64,000 nt of DNA from Liolophura sinensis (taxonomy: Eukaryota; Mollusca; Polyplacophora; Chitonida; Chitonidae). The notes under the pieces were generated by a model. It saw only the letters and a program-made list of their open reading frames with translations. It had not been told where the DNA came from and did not search any database. Below, one piece after another: positions 44,805-56,700 of this stretch (position 1 is the stretch's first letter; every line of letters starts with the position of its first letter). Where the stretch lies: assembly GCF_032854445.1 (NCBI RefSeq), contig NC_088302.1:57328237-57392236 (forward strand), read 5' to 3'. The translations under genes and the position numbers were made by a program.

Positions 44805-46450
44805 TAGACAGGTCAGCGGCCGGGTGGCATTCTGTGGCGTACTTAACATTGGCTTACATAAGCTGTATGTAGTAAAAAGTAATAAACATGGACATGGTAT
44901 TCTGTGACGTACTTAACGTTGACCGACATAAGCTGTATGTAATAACAAGCGCTGGACATGGACATGTCAGCGGGCGGGTGCCTGGTATTAGATGACGTAC
45001 CTGACATTGGCTGCCATAAGCTGTATGTAATAACAAGCACTGGACATGGACAGGTCAGCGGGCGGGTATATGGTATTCTATGACGTACTTAACGTTGACC
45101 GACATAAGCTGTATGTAATAACAAGCGCTGGACATGGACAGGTCAGCGGGAGGGTATATCGTATTCTGTGACGTACTTAACGTTGACCGACATAAGCTGT
45201 ATGTAATAACAAGCACTGAACATGGGCAGGTCAGCGGGCGGGTGGCTGGTATTGGATGACGTACCTGACATTGGCTGACATAAGCTGTGTGTAATAACAA
45301 GCGCTGGACATGGACAGGTCAGCGGGCGGGTATCTGGTATTCTGTGACTCACTTAACCTTGACCGACATAAGCTGTATGTAATAACAAGCGCTGGACATG
45401 GACAGGTCAGCGGGAGGGTATATCGTATTCTGTGACGTACTTAACGTTGACCGACATAAGCTGTATGTAATAACAAGCGCTGGACATGGACAGGTCAGCG
45501 GGAGGGTATATCGTATTCTGTGACGTACTTAACGTTTACCGACATAAGCTGTATGTAATAACAAGCACTGAACATGGACAGGGTCAGCGGGCGGGTGCCT
45601 GGTGTTGTGTGACTCACTTAACCTTGACCGACATAAGCTGTATGAAATAACAAGCACTGAACATGGACAAGTCAGTGGGCGGGTGCCTGGTATTAGATGA
45701 CGTACCTGATATTGGATTACATAAGCTGTATGTAATAACAAGCGCTGGACATGGACAGGTCAGCGGGCGGGTGCCTGGTATTGGATGACGTACTTAACAT
45801 TGGCTTACATAAGCTGTATGTAATAACAAGCACTGAACATGGACAGGTGAGCGGGCGGGTGCCTGGTATTAGATGACGTACCTGACATTGGCTTACATAA
45901 GATGTGTGTAATAACAAGCACTGAACATGGACAGGTGAGCGGGCGGGTGCCTGGTATTAGATGATGTACCTGATATTGGTTTACATAAGCTGTATGTAAT
46001 AACAAGCGCTGGGCATGGACAGGTCAGCGGGCGGATGCCTGGTATTGGATGACGTACCTGACATTGGCTGACATAAGCTGTATGTAATAAAAAGCACTGG
46101 ACATGGACAGGTCAGCGGGCGGGTATATGGTATTCTGTGACGTACTTAATGTTGACCGACATAAGCTGTGTGTAATAACAAGCACTGGACATGGACAGGT
46201 CAGCGGGCGGGTGCCTGGTATTAGATGACGTACCTGATATTGGTTTACATAAGCTGTATGTAATAACAAGCTCTGGACATGGACAGGTCAGCGGGCGGGT
46301 GCCTGGTATTGGATGACGTACCTGACATTGGCTTACATAAGTTGTGTGTAATAACAAACACTGAACATGGACAGGTCAGCGGGCGGGTATATGGTACTCT
46401 ATGACGTACTTAACATTAGCCGACATAAGCTTATGTAATAACAGGTCAGT
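44805..46450. repeat. 88-bp minisatellite
   Basis: About 18 units of 88 bp (key words GGACATGGACAGGTCAGCGG and CATAAGCTGTATGTAATAAC). Two alternating forms carry either GATGACGTACCTGACATTGG or GTGACGTACTTAACGTTGAC. On the minus strand the first form has TGTCAG|GTACGT 20 nt after an ATTACATACAG. Confidence 0.93.
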
Positions 46451-46479
46451 GGGCGGATTCCTGCTATTCGATGACGTAC

Positions 46480-46735
46480 TGAGGTCAGGGGGTCGTGTGC
46501 CTGAGGTCAGAGGCCGTGTGCCGGAGGTCAGGTGTCGTGTGTCTGAGGTCAGGGGTCGTGTGCCTGATGTCAGAGGGGGTGTGCCTGAGATCACAGGCCG
46601 TGTGTCTGAGGTAAGTGGTCGTGTGCATGACGTCAGGGGCCGTGTGCCTGAGGTCAGGGGTCGTGTTCCTGAGGTCAAGAGTCGTGTGGTTGAGGTCAAG
46701 GGTCGTGTGCCTGAGGTCAAGAGTCGTGTGTCTAA
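46480..46735. repeat. 21-bp minisatellite
   Basis: About 12 units of CGTGTGCCTGAGGTCAGGGG-type sequence. It reads as a seven-residue repeat (GRVPEVR) on plus and PLTSGTR on minus because 21 is a multiple of 3. No start, signal or flanking exon supports a gene. Confidence 0.88.
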
Positions 46736-47412
46736 CCAGTTGAACACCGTATATGAATCAAAAGGGCGCTATAAACGTCAATGAAAGCACCTACAAAAAT
46801 AGTCTAATCCAGCGTTTCTTCTCATTCCAAAAAAAATCAGTCTTGTATCTTGAGTGTCACGGGCATGTATAAAATGGACGACTTTCTCACCTACAGCGGT
46901 TATCAAATTAATCCATTAATACAGGCATAATTAGGACAGTGCAGTTTATGAAACATATTAAAACAATGAGTTTTTATTCAAGCAAATTTTCCATGTTCAT
47001 AAATTTATAAAGTTTTCAATATATATATATATCTATATATATATATATAACCGATATAACCGATAACATCTCCCTATAAAATATCGCATGTCCACAGTCA
47101 GGTCTCTCAAAGTACCTGAAAATATCGCAATGGCGTCACGTGAACATTCTGGTAAAGCCATAAATACAGCGTAAAAATAAAAAAAAGACAATTCAACTGT
47201 TTGCTTTAGGAAGTTCCATAAATTACGACGAGGTACAATCCGCTGATCCCCTCGGGTACGGACAGGAATTTTCACACTAAGCAACAAACAATCGAAACTA
47301 CCCAACATTGCCTCAGATGTTGTTGTGACCTTTTATCAGAGGCTGTTCAAATACCGATATGACTAAAATAGGTGAACGCGCTTATATTTCAATTATATCT
47401 TCTTTGCAATCA

Positions 47413-47520
47413 CAATGCTCGTTTACGCCTGTTTTCCTGTACTACCCGCAATGCTCGTTTACGCCTGTTTTCCTGTACTACCCGCAATGCTCGTTTACGC
47501 CTGTTTTCCTGTACTACCCG
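47413..47520. repeat. 36-bp repeat, three perfect copies
   Basis: Three identical units starting CAATGCTCGTTTACGCCTGT and ending GTACTACCCG. Confidence 0.92.
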
Positions 47521-47546
47521 GGAATATCTAAAAGTGTCGGTCTGCA

Positions 47547-47652
47547 GCAACCTACGGATGGTGGTTGGTTTTCCCCGGGAAAATGCTGGCTCCCATGGTA
47601 GAAGTGAAATAGTTCTCAGCACGGCGTAAACACCTAACAAATAAATATATAA
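47547..47652 (+). mobile_element. SINE tail fragment
   Basis: GCAACCTACGGATGGTGGTT, then TTTTCCCCGGGAAAATGCTG, ending in GGCGTAAACACCTAACAAAT. This is the 3' half of the SINE in plus orientation, directly after the 36-bp triplet. Confidence 0.7.
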
Positions 47653-48397
47653 AAGAAAGTAACGTCAAGTGGAAGTGGTTTGCATACCCAGAAGCATTGG
47701 CTTCGTTCCCCACCCACCGGGCCTCACTCTTCCTTCCACAGTCGTTGTTCCACAATGGTCACAACCTGGTCAGACTTAGTAAAAGTTTTGACATTTGACT
47801 ACAGAGGGCCATATAATAACATACAGTAATATAACATACAGACTCCTGTTCAAGACCGGTTTTAAATCCGCACTACGTGTGTGATTTGTGTACGATGCAC
47901 GCTTCCTAAATTTGGACAGCTTGGTACAAACCAATCTATCCAAATGAGACGTCGGATGTCTCGCGTAAAATTGTAACTCTCTCCTAGAACTAGTTGTGGC
48001 ATCATTGTTCAAACTGGCCGTAATCAATCTACTTAAGTATGCGACAATATGCAATGTCATTTAAGTCAGATCTTGATCGTGATAAGTCCTTGTGGTTAAT
48101 GATAGGGCCGTTAATAATGAAATGGGAATTACCCCACAGCAATCACACTAACATTCAAAATTCTTTTTCTCCCATATATAAAAAAATTCAACTGAGAGTT
48201 TATCGCGCCCTGATAATCAAGATACATACATTAGCCAACCACGGCCGTAATGAGTGACGGTGAAATCACAAAGCAACTGGCCATACATTGAGAACGTCAA
48301 ACTTTTTGTCACACTTCACATTCGCACAAACACCTTTCAGATGGTGGATGAACTGAATATTGGCACTATCTCCCGTGACGGTGTCTGCTTTTGCGTC

Positions 48398-49861
48398 CTA
48401 TGATTTGTCGACCCTAGCAACAACAGCTCCTTTATTGTTTGCGCCTTCCAGATTTGGTTTTTTAGCCAGGGCAGGTTGAGGTGGCGCCTGTTTTACCGCT
48501 GCCACAGGCTCGCCTTTCCGCTTAGAGGCATCAACTTTTTTGTCTACAGAGGCAACTGCGGCGGCAGCGAGCTTTTCCGAAGCTTCCTTAGCAGATTTTT
48601 GTCTCACCATTTCGTCCACTGCCATTATCAGGTCATCGTTAATTAATTTCCGGTTTGAATCGGTCATTCGCGATAAAGCTGCAAACCACAGTCTCTCCAT
48701 GACACCGTCTGCCCAGGCTGAGCAAACTACAAATCTAGTGGGCCCTTTGGACTCGTAACTTTCCAGTCCTATTTTCTGATTCAAAGTGAAATTGCTCACA
48801 ACACTTTCCCAAGTCACTCCGCCTATTTTCTTCGGCAACAGCCCGAAAAGATACACGTCGTCCACCCAGAAGAACGGTGTGAGGTAGGCCGCTCGATACA
48901 TCCCCGTTATCAGATCAGGTGTCATAAACACAGCGTACCCATTGCAATATGTGGGATAAAACTTGTGTCCCCGGAAATCGTCTTCGCCAACTGCCCATTT
49001 TAACTTGGTGTTTCCATGTAGGATAGGACTTGTACCTTCTTTGCGAACATGACAGAGTATCTGCTTGGGTTTCTTACCGTACTTCGGCAAATAGTAGTCA
49101 ATGACGTTGAATATATTGACAAAAACATCGTCATCCACTTTTATAATCAGTTTAGAACTATTGCAATTCTCAGAAATCCATCTGTAGCCCAGGACACCTT
49201 TATGTGTGAGATTTCTGTACGTGTCTTTGAAGTTTCCCTGAACAATGTCCTTATATACAGTGCTCTCGTTCTCGATGAACACCTGAGTTTTCCTGTCTGA
49301 AGCCAGTCCGAACAAAAACACTATTCTCATTTTTATGTCTTTAAAGATGTTTTTATTCGCCCAAGTTTCTCGCAGGGACCTTCTCCGTCCGAAATGGTTG
49401 GGGGCACTGTGTACCATTATCAAAAAGGTCAAATCAGCAGCCCCTGTGCAAATGTCAGGGTTGTTGATCACGTAAGGGGATGTTAGAGTGAGCGGATAAT
49501 GCGTTTTAGTGATGATCGGCCTCATAGACCTCGACTGAGTGGATGGTAAAGTGGCTAAGGTACGCCGATGTTCAGCACTACTTCGTTCCATTGACATATT
49601 TTCTCGCAGCGCACGCACATCAACATTCGTTTCATCCAAGTGAAGGACAACATCCACGGAACCGTCGGCGTGCTCAACAACGTCTTTGATATGGGCCGCC
49701 ACTCGTGTGTCGTGTAACTTAAGGAAGGTCTTTATCGGCGTCCTGGGGCTCCAGAAAACTAAAAGAAACCAACAGGCGAGAACAATACAACAAGACGCCA
49801 AGTAAACGAGGGAAGACTTTTCTGGTGCCTTCCTCCGCCGAAAGGTCGATTCCCCATCCAT
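48398..49861 (-). CDS. GT31 beta-1,3-glycosyltransferase-like, gene B
   Basis: 487 residues from the ATG at 49861. I chose this start because it gives a short basic tail (MDGESTFRRRKAPEK) before the anchor at about 18-36 (LVYLASCCIVLACWFLLVF). The frame stays open to 50047, which would add 62 residues without a known function. The catalytic domain carries RRSLRETW (160-167), IVFLFG (180-185), VYKDIVQGNFKDTYRNLT (202-219), IKVDDDVFVNIF (240-251), YPTYCNGYAVFM (302-313) and VDDVYLFG (333-340). The full DDD motif suggests an active Golgi transferase. Unusual: a C-terminal extension of about 75 residues (from about 413) rich in Ala, Lys and Pro (EKLAAAAVASVDKKVDASKR), not typical of the family and predicted to be luminal. 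Confidence 0.9.
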   Translation of the reverse strand: MDGESTFRRRKAPEKSSLVYLASCCIVLACWFLLVFWSPRTPIKTFLKLHDTRVAAHIKDVVEHADGSVDVVLHLDETNVDVRALRENMSMERSSAEHRRTLATLPSTQSRSMRPIITKTHYPLTLTSPYVINNPDICTGAADLTFLIMVHSAPNHFGRRRSLRETWANKNIFKDIKMRIVFLFGLASDRKTQVFIENESTVYKDIVQGNFKDTYRNLTHKGVLGYRWISENCNSSKLIIKVDDDVFVNIFNVIDYYLPKYGKKPKQILCHVRKEGTSPILHGNTKLKWAVGEDDFRGHKFYPTYCNGYAVFMTPDLITGMYRAAYLTPFFWVDDVYLFGLLPKKIGGVTWESVVSNFTLNQKIGLESYESKGPTRFVVCSAWADGVMERLWFAALSRMTDSNRKLINDDLIMAVDEMVRQKSAKEASEKLAAAAVASVDKKVDASKRKGEPVAAVKQAPPQPALAKKPNLEGANNKGAVVARVDKS

Positions 49862-50734
49862 CACGAACGCAAGTGGTTCTTGTTTACAACGTGATGGAAA
49901 GTTTGGGTGGGAGATGTAGTTTAAGATGTGCCAATGTAGGAGGGTGACGGCAAAATGGGACCAAGTTCCGGTGCGGGAAGTGCTGGTGTTTCTGACAGCT
50001 TTTGCCTTTGTGATAACTACGTGGTGTTCTTCATTAAGTTGCCACAATGTAAGAACAGATTCCCCGTTCCTGAGAATGTTACTGCTCTTATTCCGCCCAA
50101 AAGATAAGAAGCCGGGGAAGGATATGAATACATCCCATAGCCCAAGTTTTGTCCGCGGTTCCCATGTGGACTTGTTGACTGGTCACTCCTGTACCCGCTG
50201 TGAAAAGATCAAACACTTTGGATGTAGCCAAGGTTTACACATCAGATTACAGTTATGCACTACAATTAAACCATCCCCCAACCCAACCCCCACCCACCCC
50301 CATACACACACGCATTTTTTAACATCTGTCTACACAAAATACCCTAAACGTCTAAGCTAAACGTATAAGCTAATCATCACATCAATTTGTGAACATGTCA
50401 TCTTCCTCAATAGGGCGTGTACACCAAATGATCAAAGGGCATATGCAATTCCTACATGATGTGCCAACAACAATTTTGACGTGCTATACCAACAGGTATT
50501 CCCATGTGATATACCAACACCTATTCCCTCATGATATATCAACACCTGTGGACACTGAGCAATACATTCAATCCCTAGACACATACTACCCTAGATACAT
50601 TTAATGTCTAATCCCAGATTAATGGACAACGACACCGAACGATATATCCTATACTTCACAGATGACTGGACATGACACCGGGCGATACATTCAAGCCCTT
50701 GTCAGATATTACTGAGCAACGATATTAAACCATA
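49862..50734. other. Region upstream of gene B
   Basis: The presumed promoter/5' UTR of gene B. It has a CCCAACCCCCACCCACCCCC tract near 50279-50300, and from about 50590 diverged early copies of the 47-bp repeat. Plus-strand frames here are antisense shadows. Confidence 0.4.
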
Positions 50735-52130
50735 AATTCAATGCCTCGTCACAGATTACTGGACAACGACGCTGGGTGATACATTCAATGCCTAGTCACA
50801 GATTAATGGACAACGACGCTGGGCGATACATTCAATGCCTAGTCACAGATTAATGGACAACGACGCTGGGCGATACGTTCATTGCCAAGTCACAGATTAC
50901 TGGACAACGACGCTGGGCGATACGTTCAATGCCAAGTCACAGATTACTGGACAACGACGCTGGGCGATACATTCAATGCCTAGTCACAGATTACTGGACA
51001 ACGACGCTGGGCGATACATTCAATGCCTAGTCACAGATTACTGGACAACGACGCTGGGTGATACATTAATTGCCTAGTCACAGATTACTGGACAACGACG
51101 CTGGGCGATACGTTCATTGCCTAGTCACAGATTACTGGACAACGACGCTGGGCGATACGTTCAATGCCAAGTCACAGATTACTGGACAACGACGCTGGGC
51201 GATACATTCAATGCCTAGTCACAGATTACTGGACAACGACGCTGGGCGATAGATTCATTGCTTAGTCACAGATTAATGGACAACGACGCTGGGTGATACA
51301 TTAATTGCCAAGTCACAGATTACTGGACAACGACGCTGGGCGACACATTCAATGCCTAGTCACAGATTACTGGACAACGACGCTGGGCGATACGTTCAAT
51401 GCCAAGTCACAGATTACTGGACAACGACGCTGGGCGATACATTCAATGCCTAGTCACAGATTAATGGACAACGACGCTGGGCGATACATTCAATGCCTAG
51501 TCACAGATTACTGGAGAACAACGCTGGGTGATACATTAATTGCCTAGTCACAGATTACTGGACAACGACGCTGGGCGATACGTTCATTGCCTAGTCACAG
51601 ATTACTGGACAACGACGCTGGGCGATACGTTCAATGCCAAGTCACAGATTACTGGACAACGACGCTGGGCGATACATTCAATGCCTAGTCACAGATTACT
51701 GGACAACGACGCTGGGCGATAGATTCATTGCTTAGTCACAGATTAATGGACAACGACGCTGGGTGATACATTAATTGCCAAGTCACAGATTACTGGACAA
51801 CGACGCTGGGCGACACATTCAATGCCTAGTCAAAGATTACTGGACAACGACGCTGGGCGAAACGTTCATTGCCTAGTCACAGATTACTGGACAACGACGC
51901 TGGGTGATACATTTATTGCCTAGTCACAGATTACTGGACAACGACGCTGGGCGATACATTCAATGCCAAGTCACAGATTACTGGACAACGACGCTGGGCG
52001 ATACATTCAATGCCTAGTCACAGATTACTGGACAACGACGCTGGGCGATACATTAATTGCCTAGTCACAGATTACTGGACAACGACGCTGGGTGATACAT
52101 TCAATGCCAAGTCACAGATTACTCGGCAAC
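50735..52130. repeat. 47-bp minisatellite with higher-order repeat
   Basis: About 30 units of 47 bp (key words AGTCACAGATTACTGGACAA and CGACGCTGGGCGATACATTC). Marker variants recur every 235 bp (TTAATTGCC at about 51066, 51301, 51536 and 51771). A 470-bp block is duplicated almost exactly: GATAGATTCATTGCTTAGTC occurs at 51248 and 51718. The sequence is unrelated to the 47-bp array in the IFI44-like gene. Confidence 0.94.
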
Positions 52131-53402
52131 AACACTAAGGGATACATTACATGCCTAATCAAAGGTTACTGGACAACGACAGTGATACATTCCATGCCTA
52201 CATTTTCTCGCAATCTTAAGAATGTGTGTAGCTCTTACACACCATAAATACAACTTTATATGCAAATACCTGAGCGCCCAGACACTATAATGAGGCAGGC
52301 ACAAGAATTTCTTCATTGTCCCTCGCCGGACAAGAAAGTGGTAACGTTGTTAGACATAGTTTTTATTCTCTTAAATGTTAGAATCGTAGTTTCCGATTCA
52401 GTTTATAGCCTTAACTAAACAATGCATCATATGTAAGTTTCCGCCCAAACTGTTTGACATTTACCAAAATATTTGCCCCATGGCATTTTGCACACATTAT
52501 TTCCGTAATCAAATCAACACATGGTAGCAATGATTACTCTGTCGATACAGATGTGCTCCAATGAGGGTGCCCAAATGATATTTTACAGATTCAAGATGGC
52601 AATGGATTTCTTTGTATAGACGACAATGCACGCCCACATTCCCAGGATATCCCACTGAACATTTATGGGACCCGTTGAAACACGCGACGTGTCGCCGTGA
52701 CCAAGAAGGTTAAGTTTATTGCAGATAAACACATCGTTCAGCTATTTCAGTTGAGCGGATTATATGGCCCTTGCCGTTATCAACTGAAGTATATTTCCTA
52801 TCTACACCGGACTAACCAGTAAGGCAGGCTACAGGAGCGTGACCAGGCTGTCTATCACGTGTTTGAATCCATTCAAACAACGCCAAACATGATCACATTT
52901 TTAGAAATCCATGTATATAAGAGATAAGTTGTCTCCTTCTTTCACCCCGCTCATAACCTCAAATAAAGTCCGCGTCAATTAACAGTTCATGGCGTATTTT
53001 AAATTATTTAATAATTTATTCTTGCATTGAGAAGGTAAATGTTTTATAAGATTTTGTTTATGGCAAAGCTTCTTATTAAATCAATACAGATTAACTATCA
53101 GATCTATCAAATTTTGTCCATGTTTTTCATTAAACCTACAGTTTTAGACGTTGAAACACATAGGCTATACTCTGATAGTTTCATCACCCTGAATCGTTGG
53201 TAACCAAGGAAAACCCAAGTGTGTGCTTGAAATTCACTGACAGTCTCTAGTAGAGATAAGTGAGCACATTCAGCGACAATGGCTCATCCGTTTAGCATGG
53301 TCGACTTTATGAAACCTAGCAACAACGTCTAGATGTCGTCGAGACAGACAATGTCGAGGTGAGTGGTAGTCTCAGTATAAGGCCTCTAACAGACAGAATA
53401 CA
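52131..53402. other. Spacer with a Tc1 transposase relic
   Basis: The only recognisable feature is the Tc1-type fragment at 52600-52712. The rest is unique AT-rich DNA. Confidence 0.45.
52600..52712 (+). pseudogene. Tc1/mariner transposase relic
   Basis: 52611-52636 reads FLCIDDNARPH in one frame, and 52657-52707, one frame away, reads EHLWDPLKHATCRRDQE. In Tc1-like transposases DDNARPH and EHLWD are separated by about 25 residues of the DDE catalytic core. Here they lie 20 nt apart, so the region between them is deleted and the frame is broken. No terminal repeats were identified. It is a dead fragment. Confidence 0.7.
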
Positions 53403-53690
53403 TCACTTATAAGACGGCGTCCAGCACTATGGTGGGAGGAAACGGGGCAGAGCCCAGGGGAAACCCACGGCCATCCGCAGCTTGATGGTAGACCTTCCCA
53501 CAGCCGGAGAGGAAGCCAGCAAGAGCTGGACTTCAACTCACAGCGACCGCGTTGGTGAGAGGCTCCTAGGTCAATACGCTGCGTCGTCGTCATATGACTG
53601 AAAAATTGTTGAGTACGACGTTAAACCACAAGCACTCACTCACTTAATACGCTGCGCTGGCGCGCTAACCAACTGAGCCACAGAGGCCCT
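53403..53690 (-). mobile_element. tRNA-derived SINE with nested insertion
   Basis: Minus-strand SINE: the head (GCCTCTGTGGCTCAGTTGGT) ends at 53690, and the central part lies at 53430-53570. The sequence is split by a 62-bp insertion at 53584-53645, flanked by the 11-bp direct repeat AATACGCTGCG (53573-53583 and 53646-53656). Confidence 0.85.
53584..53645 (+). mobile_element. Retroposed SINE tail inserted in SINE
   Basis: A 62-bp insert reading CATATGACTGAAAAATTGTT, then GAGTACGACGTTAAACC and CACTCACTCAC. It is the tail of the second SINE type (see 26455-26920). The 11-bp target duplication marks a retroposition event with strong 5' truncation. Confidence 0.8.
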
Positions 53691-53739
53691 CCGTGAAACA
53701 ATACCAACTAACAATACACATGGGATCTTCATGTATGTT

Positions 53740-56700
53740 TACACCGTAAAGAGTAGACCTTTCTAGAAATACCCATTAAAGCTTCATGTATGTTTACACC
53801 GTGAAGAGTAGACCTTTCTAGCAATACCCATGGAATCTTCATGTATGTTTACACCGTGAAGAGTAGACCTTTCTAGCAATACCCATGGAATCTTCATGCA
53901 TATTTACACCGTGAAGAGTAGACCTTTCTAGAAATACCCATTGAATCTTCATGTATGTTTCCACCGTGAAGAGTAGACCTTTCTAACAATACCCATGGAA
54001 TCTTCATGTATGTTTACACCGTGAAAAGACGACCTTTCTAAAAATACTCATGGAATCTTCATGTATGTTTACACCGTGAAGAGTAGACCTTTCTAGCAAT
54101 ACCCATGGAATCTTCATGTATGTTTACACCGTGAAAAGACGACCTTTCTAGATATACCCACGGAATCTTCATGTATGTTTACACCGTGAAGAGTAGACCT
54201 GTCTAGCAATACCCATTGAATCTTCATGGAAGTTTACACCGTGAAGAGTAGACCTTTCTAACAATACCCATGGAATCTTCATCCATGTTTACACCGTGAA
54301 GAGTAGACCTGTCTAGCAATACCCATGGAACCTTCATGCATGTTTACACCGTGAAGAGTAGACCTTTCTAACAATACCCATTGAATCTTTATGTATGTTT
54401 ACACCGTGAAGAGTAGACCTTTCTAACAATACCCATTGAATCTTTATGTATGTTTACACCGTGAAGAGTAGACCTGTCCTGCAATACCCATTGAATCTTC
54501 ATGTATGTTTTCACCGTGAAGAGTAGACCTTTCTAACAATACCCATTGAATCTTTATGTATGTTTACACCGTGAAGAGTAGACCTGTCCTGCAATACCCA
54601 TTGAATCTTCATGTATGTTTACACCGTGAAGAGTAGACCTTTCTAACAATACCCATGCAATCTTTATGTATGTTTACACCGTGAAGAGTAGACCTGTCCT
54701 GCAATACCCATGGAATCTTCATGTATGTTTACACCGTGAAGAGTAGACCTTTCTAACAATTCCCATTGAATCTTTATGTATGTTTACACCGTGAAGAGTA
54801 GACCTGTCCTGCAATACCCATGGAATCTTCATGTATGTTTACACCGTGAAGAGTAGACCTTTCTAACAATTCCCATTGAATCTTTATGTATGTTTACACC
54901 GTGAAGAGTAGACCTTTCTAACAATACCCATGCAATCTTCATCCATGTTTACACCGTGAAGAGTAGACCTGTCTAGCAATACCCATGGAACCTTCATGCA
55001 TGTTTACACCGTGAAGAGTAGACCTTTCTAACAATACCCATGCAATCTTCATCCATGTTTACACCGTGAAGAGTAGACCTGTCTAGCAATACCCATGGAA
55101 TCTTCATGTATGTTTACACGGTGAAGAGTAGACTTTTCTAGCAATACCCATGGAATCTTCATGTATGTTTACACCGTGAAGGGTAGACCTTTCTGGAAAT
55201 ACCCATGGAATCTTTATGTATGTTTACACCGTGAAGAGTAGACCTTTCTAACAATACCAATACCCATTGAATCTTCATGCATGTTTACACCGTGAAGAGT
55301 AGACCTGTCCTGCAATACCCATGGAATCTTTATGTATGTTTACACCGTGAAGAGTAGACCTTTCTAACAATTCCCATTGAATCTTTATGTATGTTTACAC
55401 CGTGAAGAGTAGACCTTTCTAACAATACCCATTGAATCTTCATGCATGTTTACACCGTGAAGAGTAGACCTGTCCTGCAATACCCATGGAATCTTTATGT
55501 ATGTTTACACCGTGAAGAGTAGACCTTTCTAACAATTCCCATTGAATCTTTATGTATGTTTACACCGTGAAGAGTAGACCTGTCCCTGCAATACCCATGG
55601 AATCTTCATGTATGTTTACACCGTGAAGAGTAGACCTGTCCTGCAATACCCATGGAATCTTCATGTATGTTTACACCTTGAAGAGTAGACCTTTCTAACA
55701 ATTCCCATTGAATCTTTATGTATGTTTACACCGTGAAGAGTAGACCTTTCTAACAATACCCATGCAATCTTCATCCATGTTTACACCGTGAAGAGTAGAC
55801 CTGTCTAGCAATACCCATGGAATCTTCATGCATATTTACACCGTGAAGAGTAGACATTTCTAACAATACCCATGCAATCTTCACGTATGTTTACACCGTG
55901 ACGCATGTTTACACCCATGGAATCTTCATGTATGTTTACACCGTGAAGAGTAGACCTTTCTAACAATACCCATGGAATCTTCATGTATATTTACACCGTG
56001 AAGAGTAGACCTTTCTAACAATACCCATGGAATGTTCATGCATGTTTACACCGTGAGGAGTAGACCTTTCTAACAATACCCATGGAATTCTTCATGCATG
56101 TTTACAACGTGAAGAGTAGACCTGTCTAGCAATACCCATGGAATTTTCATGCATGTTTACACCGTGAAGAGTAGACCTTTCTAAAAATACTCATGAAATC
56201 TTCATGTATGTTTACACCGTGAAGAGTAGACCTTTCTAGCAATACCCATGGAATTTTCATGCATGTTTACACCGTGAGGAGTAGACCTTTCTAAAAATAC
56301 ACATGGAATCTTCATGTATATTTACACCGTGAAGAGTAGACCTTTCTAGCAATACCCATGGAATCTTCATGGATGTTTACAACGTGAGGAGTAGACCTTT
56401 CTAACAATACCCATGCAATCTTCATCCATGTTTACACCGTGAAGAGTAGACCTTTCTAACAATACCCATTGAATCTTTATGTATGTTTACACCGTGAAGA
56501 GTAGACCTTTCTAACAATACCCATGCAATCTTCATCCATGTTTACACCGTGAAGAGTAGACCTGTCTAGCAATACACATGGAATCTTCATGTATGTTTAC
56601 ACGGTGAAGAGTAGACTTTTCTAGCAATACCCATTGAATCTTCATGTATGTTTACACCGTGAAGGGTAGACCTTTCTGGAAATACCCATGGAATCTTCAT

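Larger units (their letters stand above)
46736..48397. other. Spacer downstream of gene B
   Basis: It holds an AT dinucleotide run (about 47019-47050), a triple 36-bp repeat, a SINE tail fragment (47547-47652) and unique DNA. It includes the presumed 3' UTR of minus-strand gene B at its right end. No gene recognised. Confidence 0.45.

Noticed and set aside
46401-46784. 127-codon ORF with a GRVPEVR repeat
   Set aside because: The repeat is only the translation of the 21-bp minisatellite. The flanks come from the 88-bp array and unique DNA with no domain.
49862-50047. 62-residue N-terminal extension of GT31 gene B
   Set aside because: The ATG at 49861 gives the usual short tail and anchor. 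The extension is only an open upstream frame and would put the anchor about 80 residues in.
50735-52130. CRISPR-like regular repeats
   Set aside because: These and the other arrays are head-to-tail tandem repeats without unique spacers, in an animal genome. No cas genes are present.
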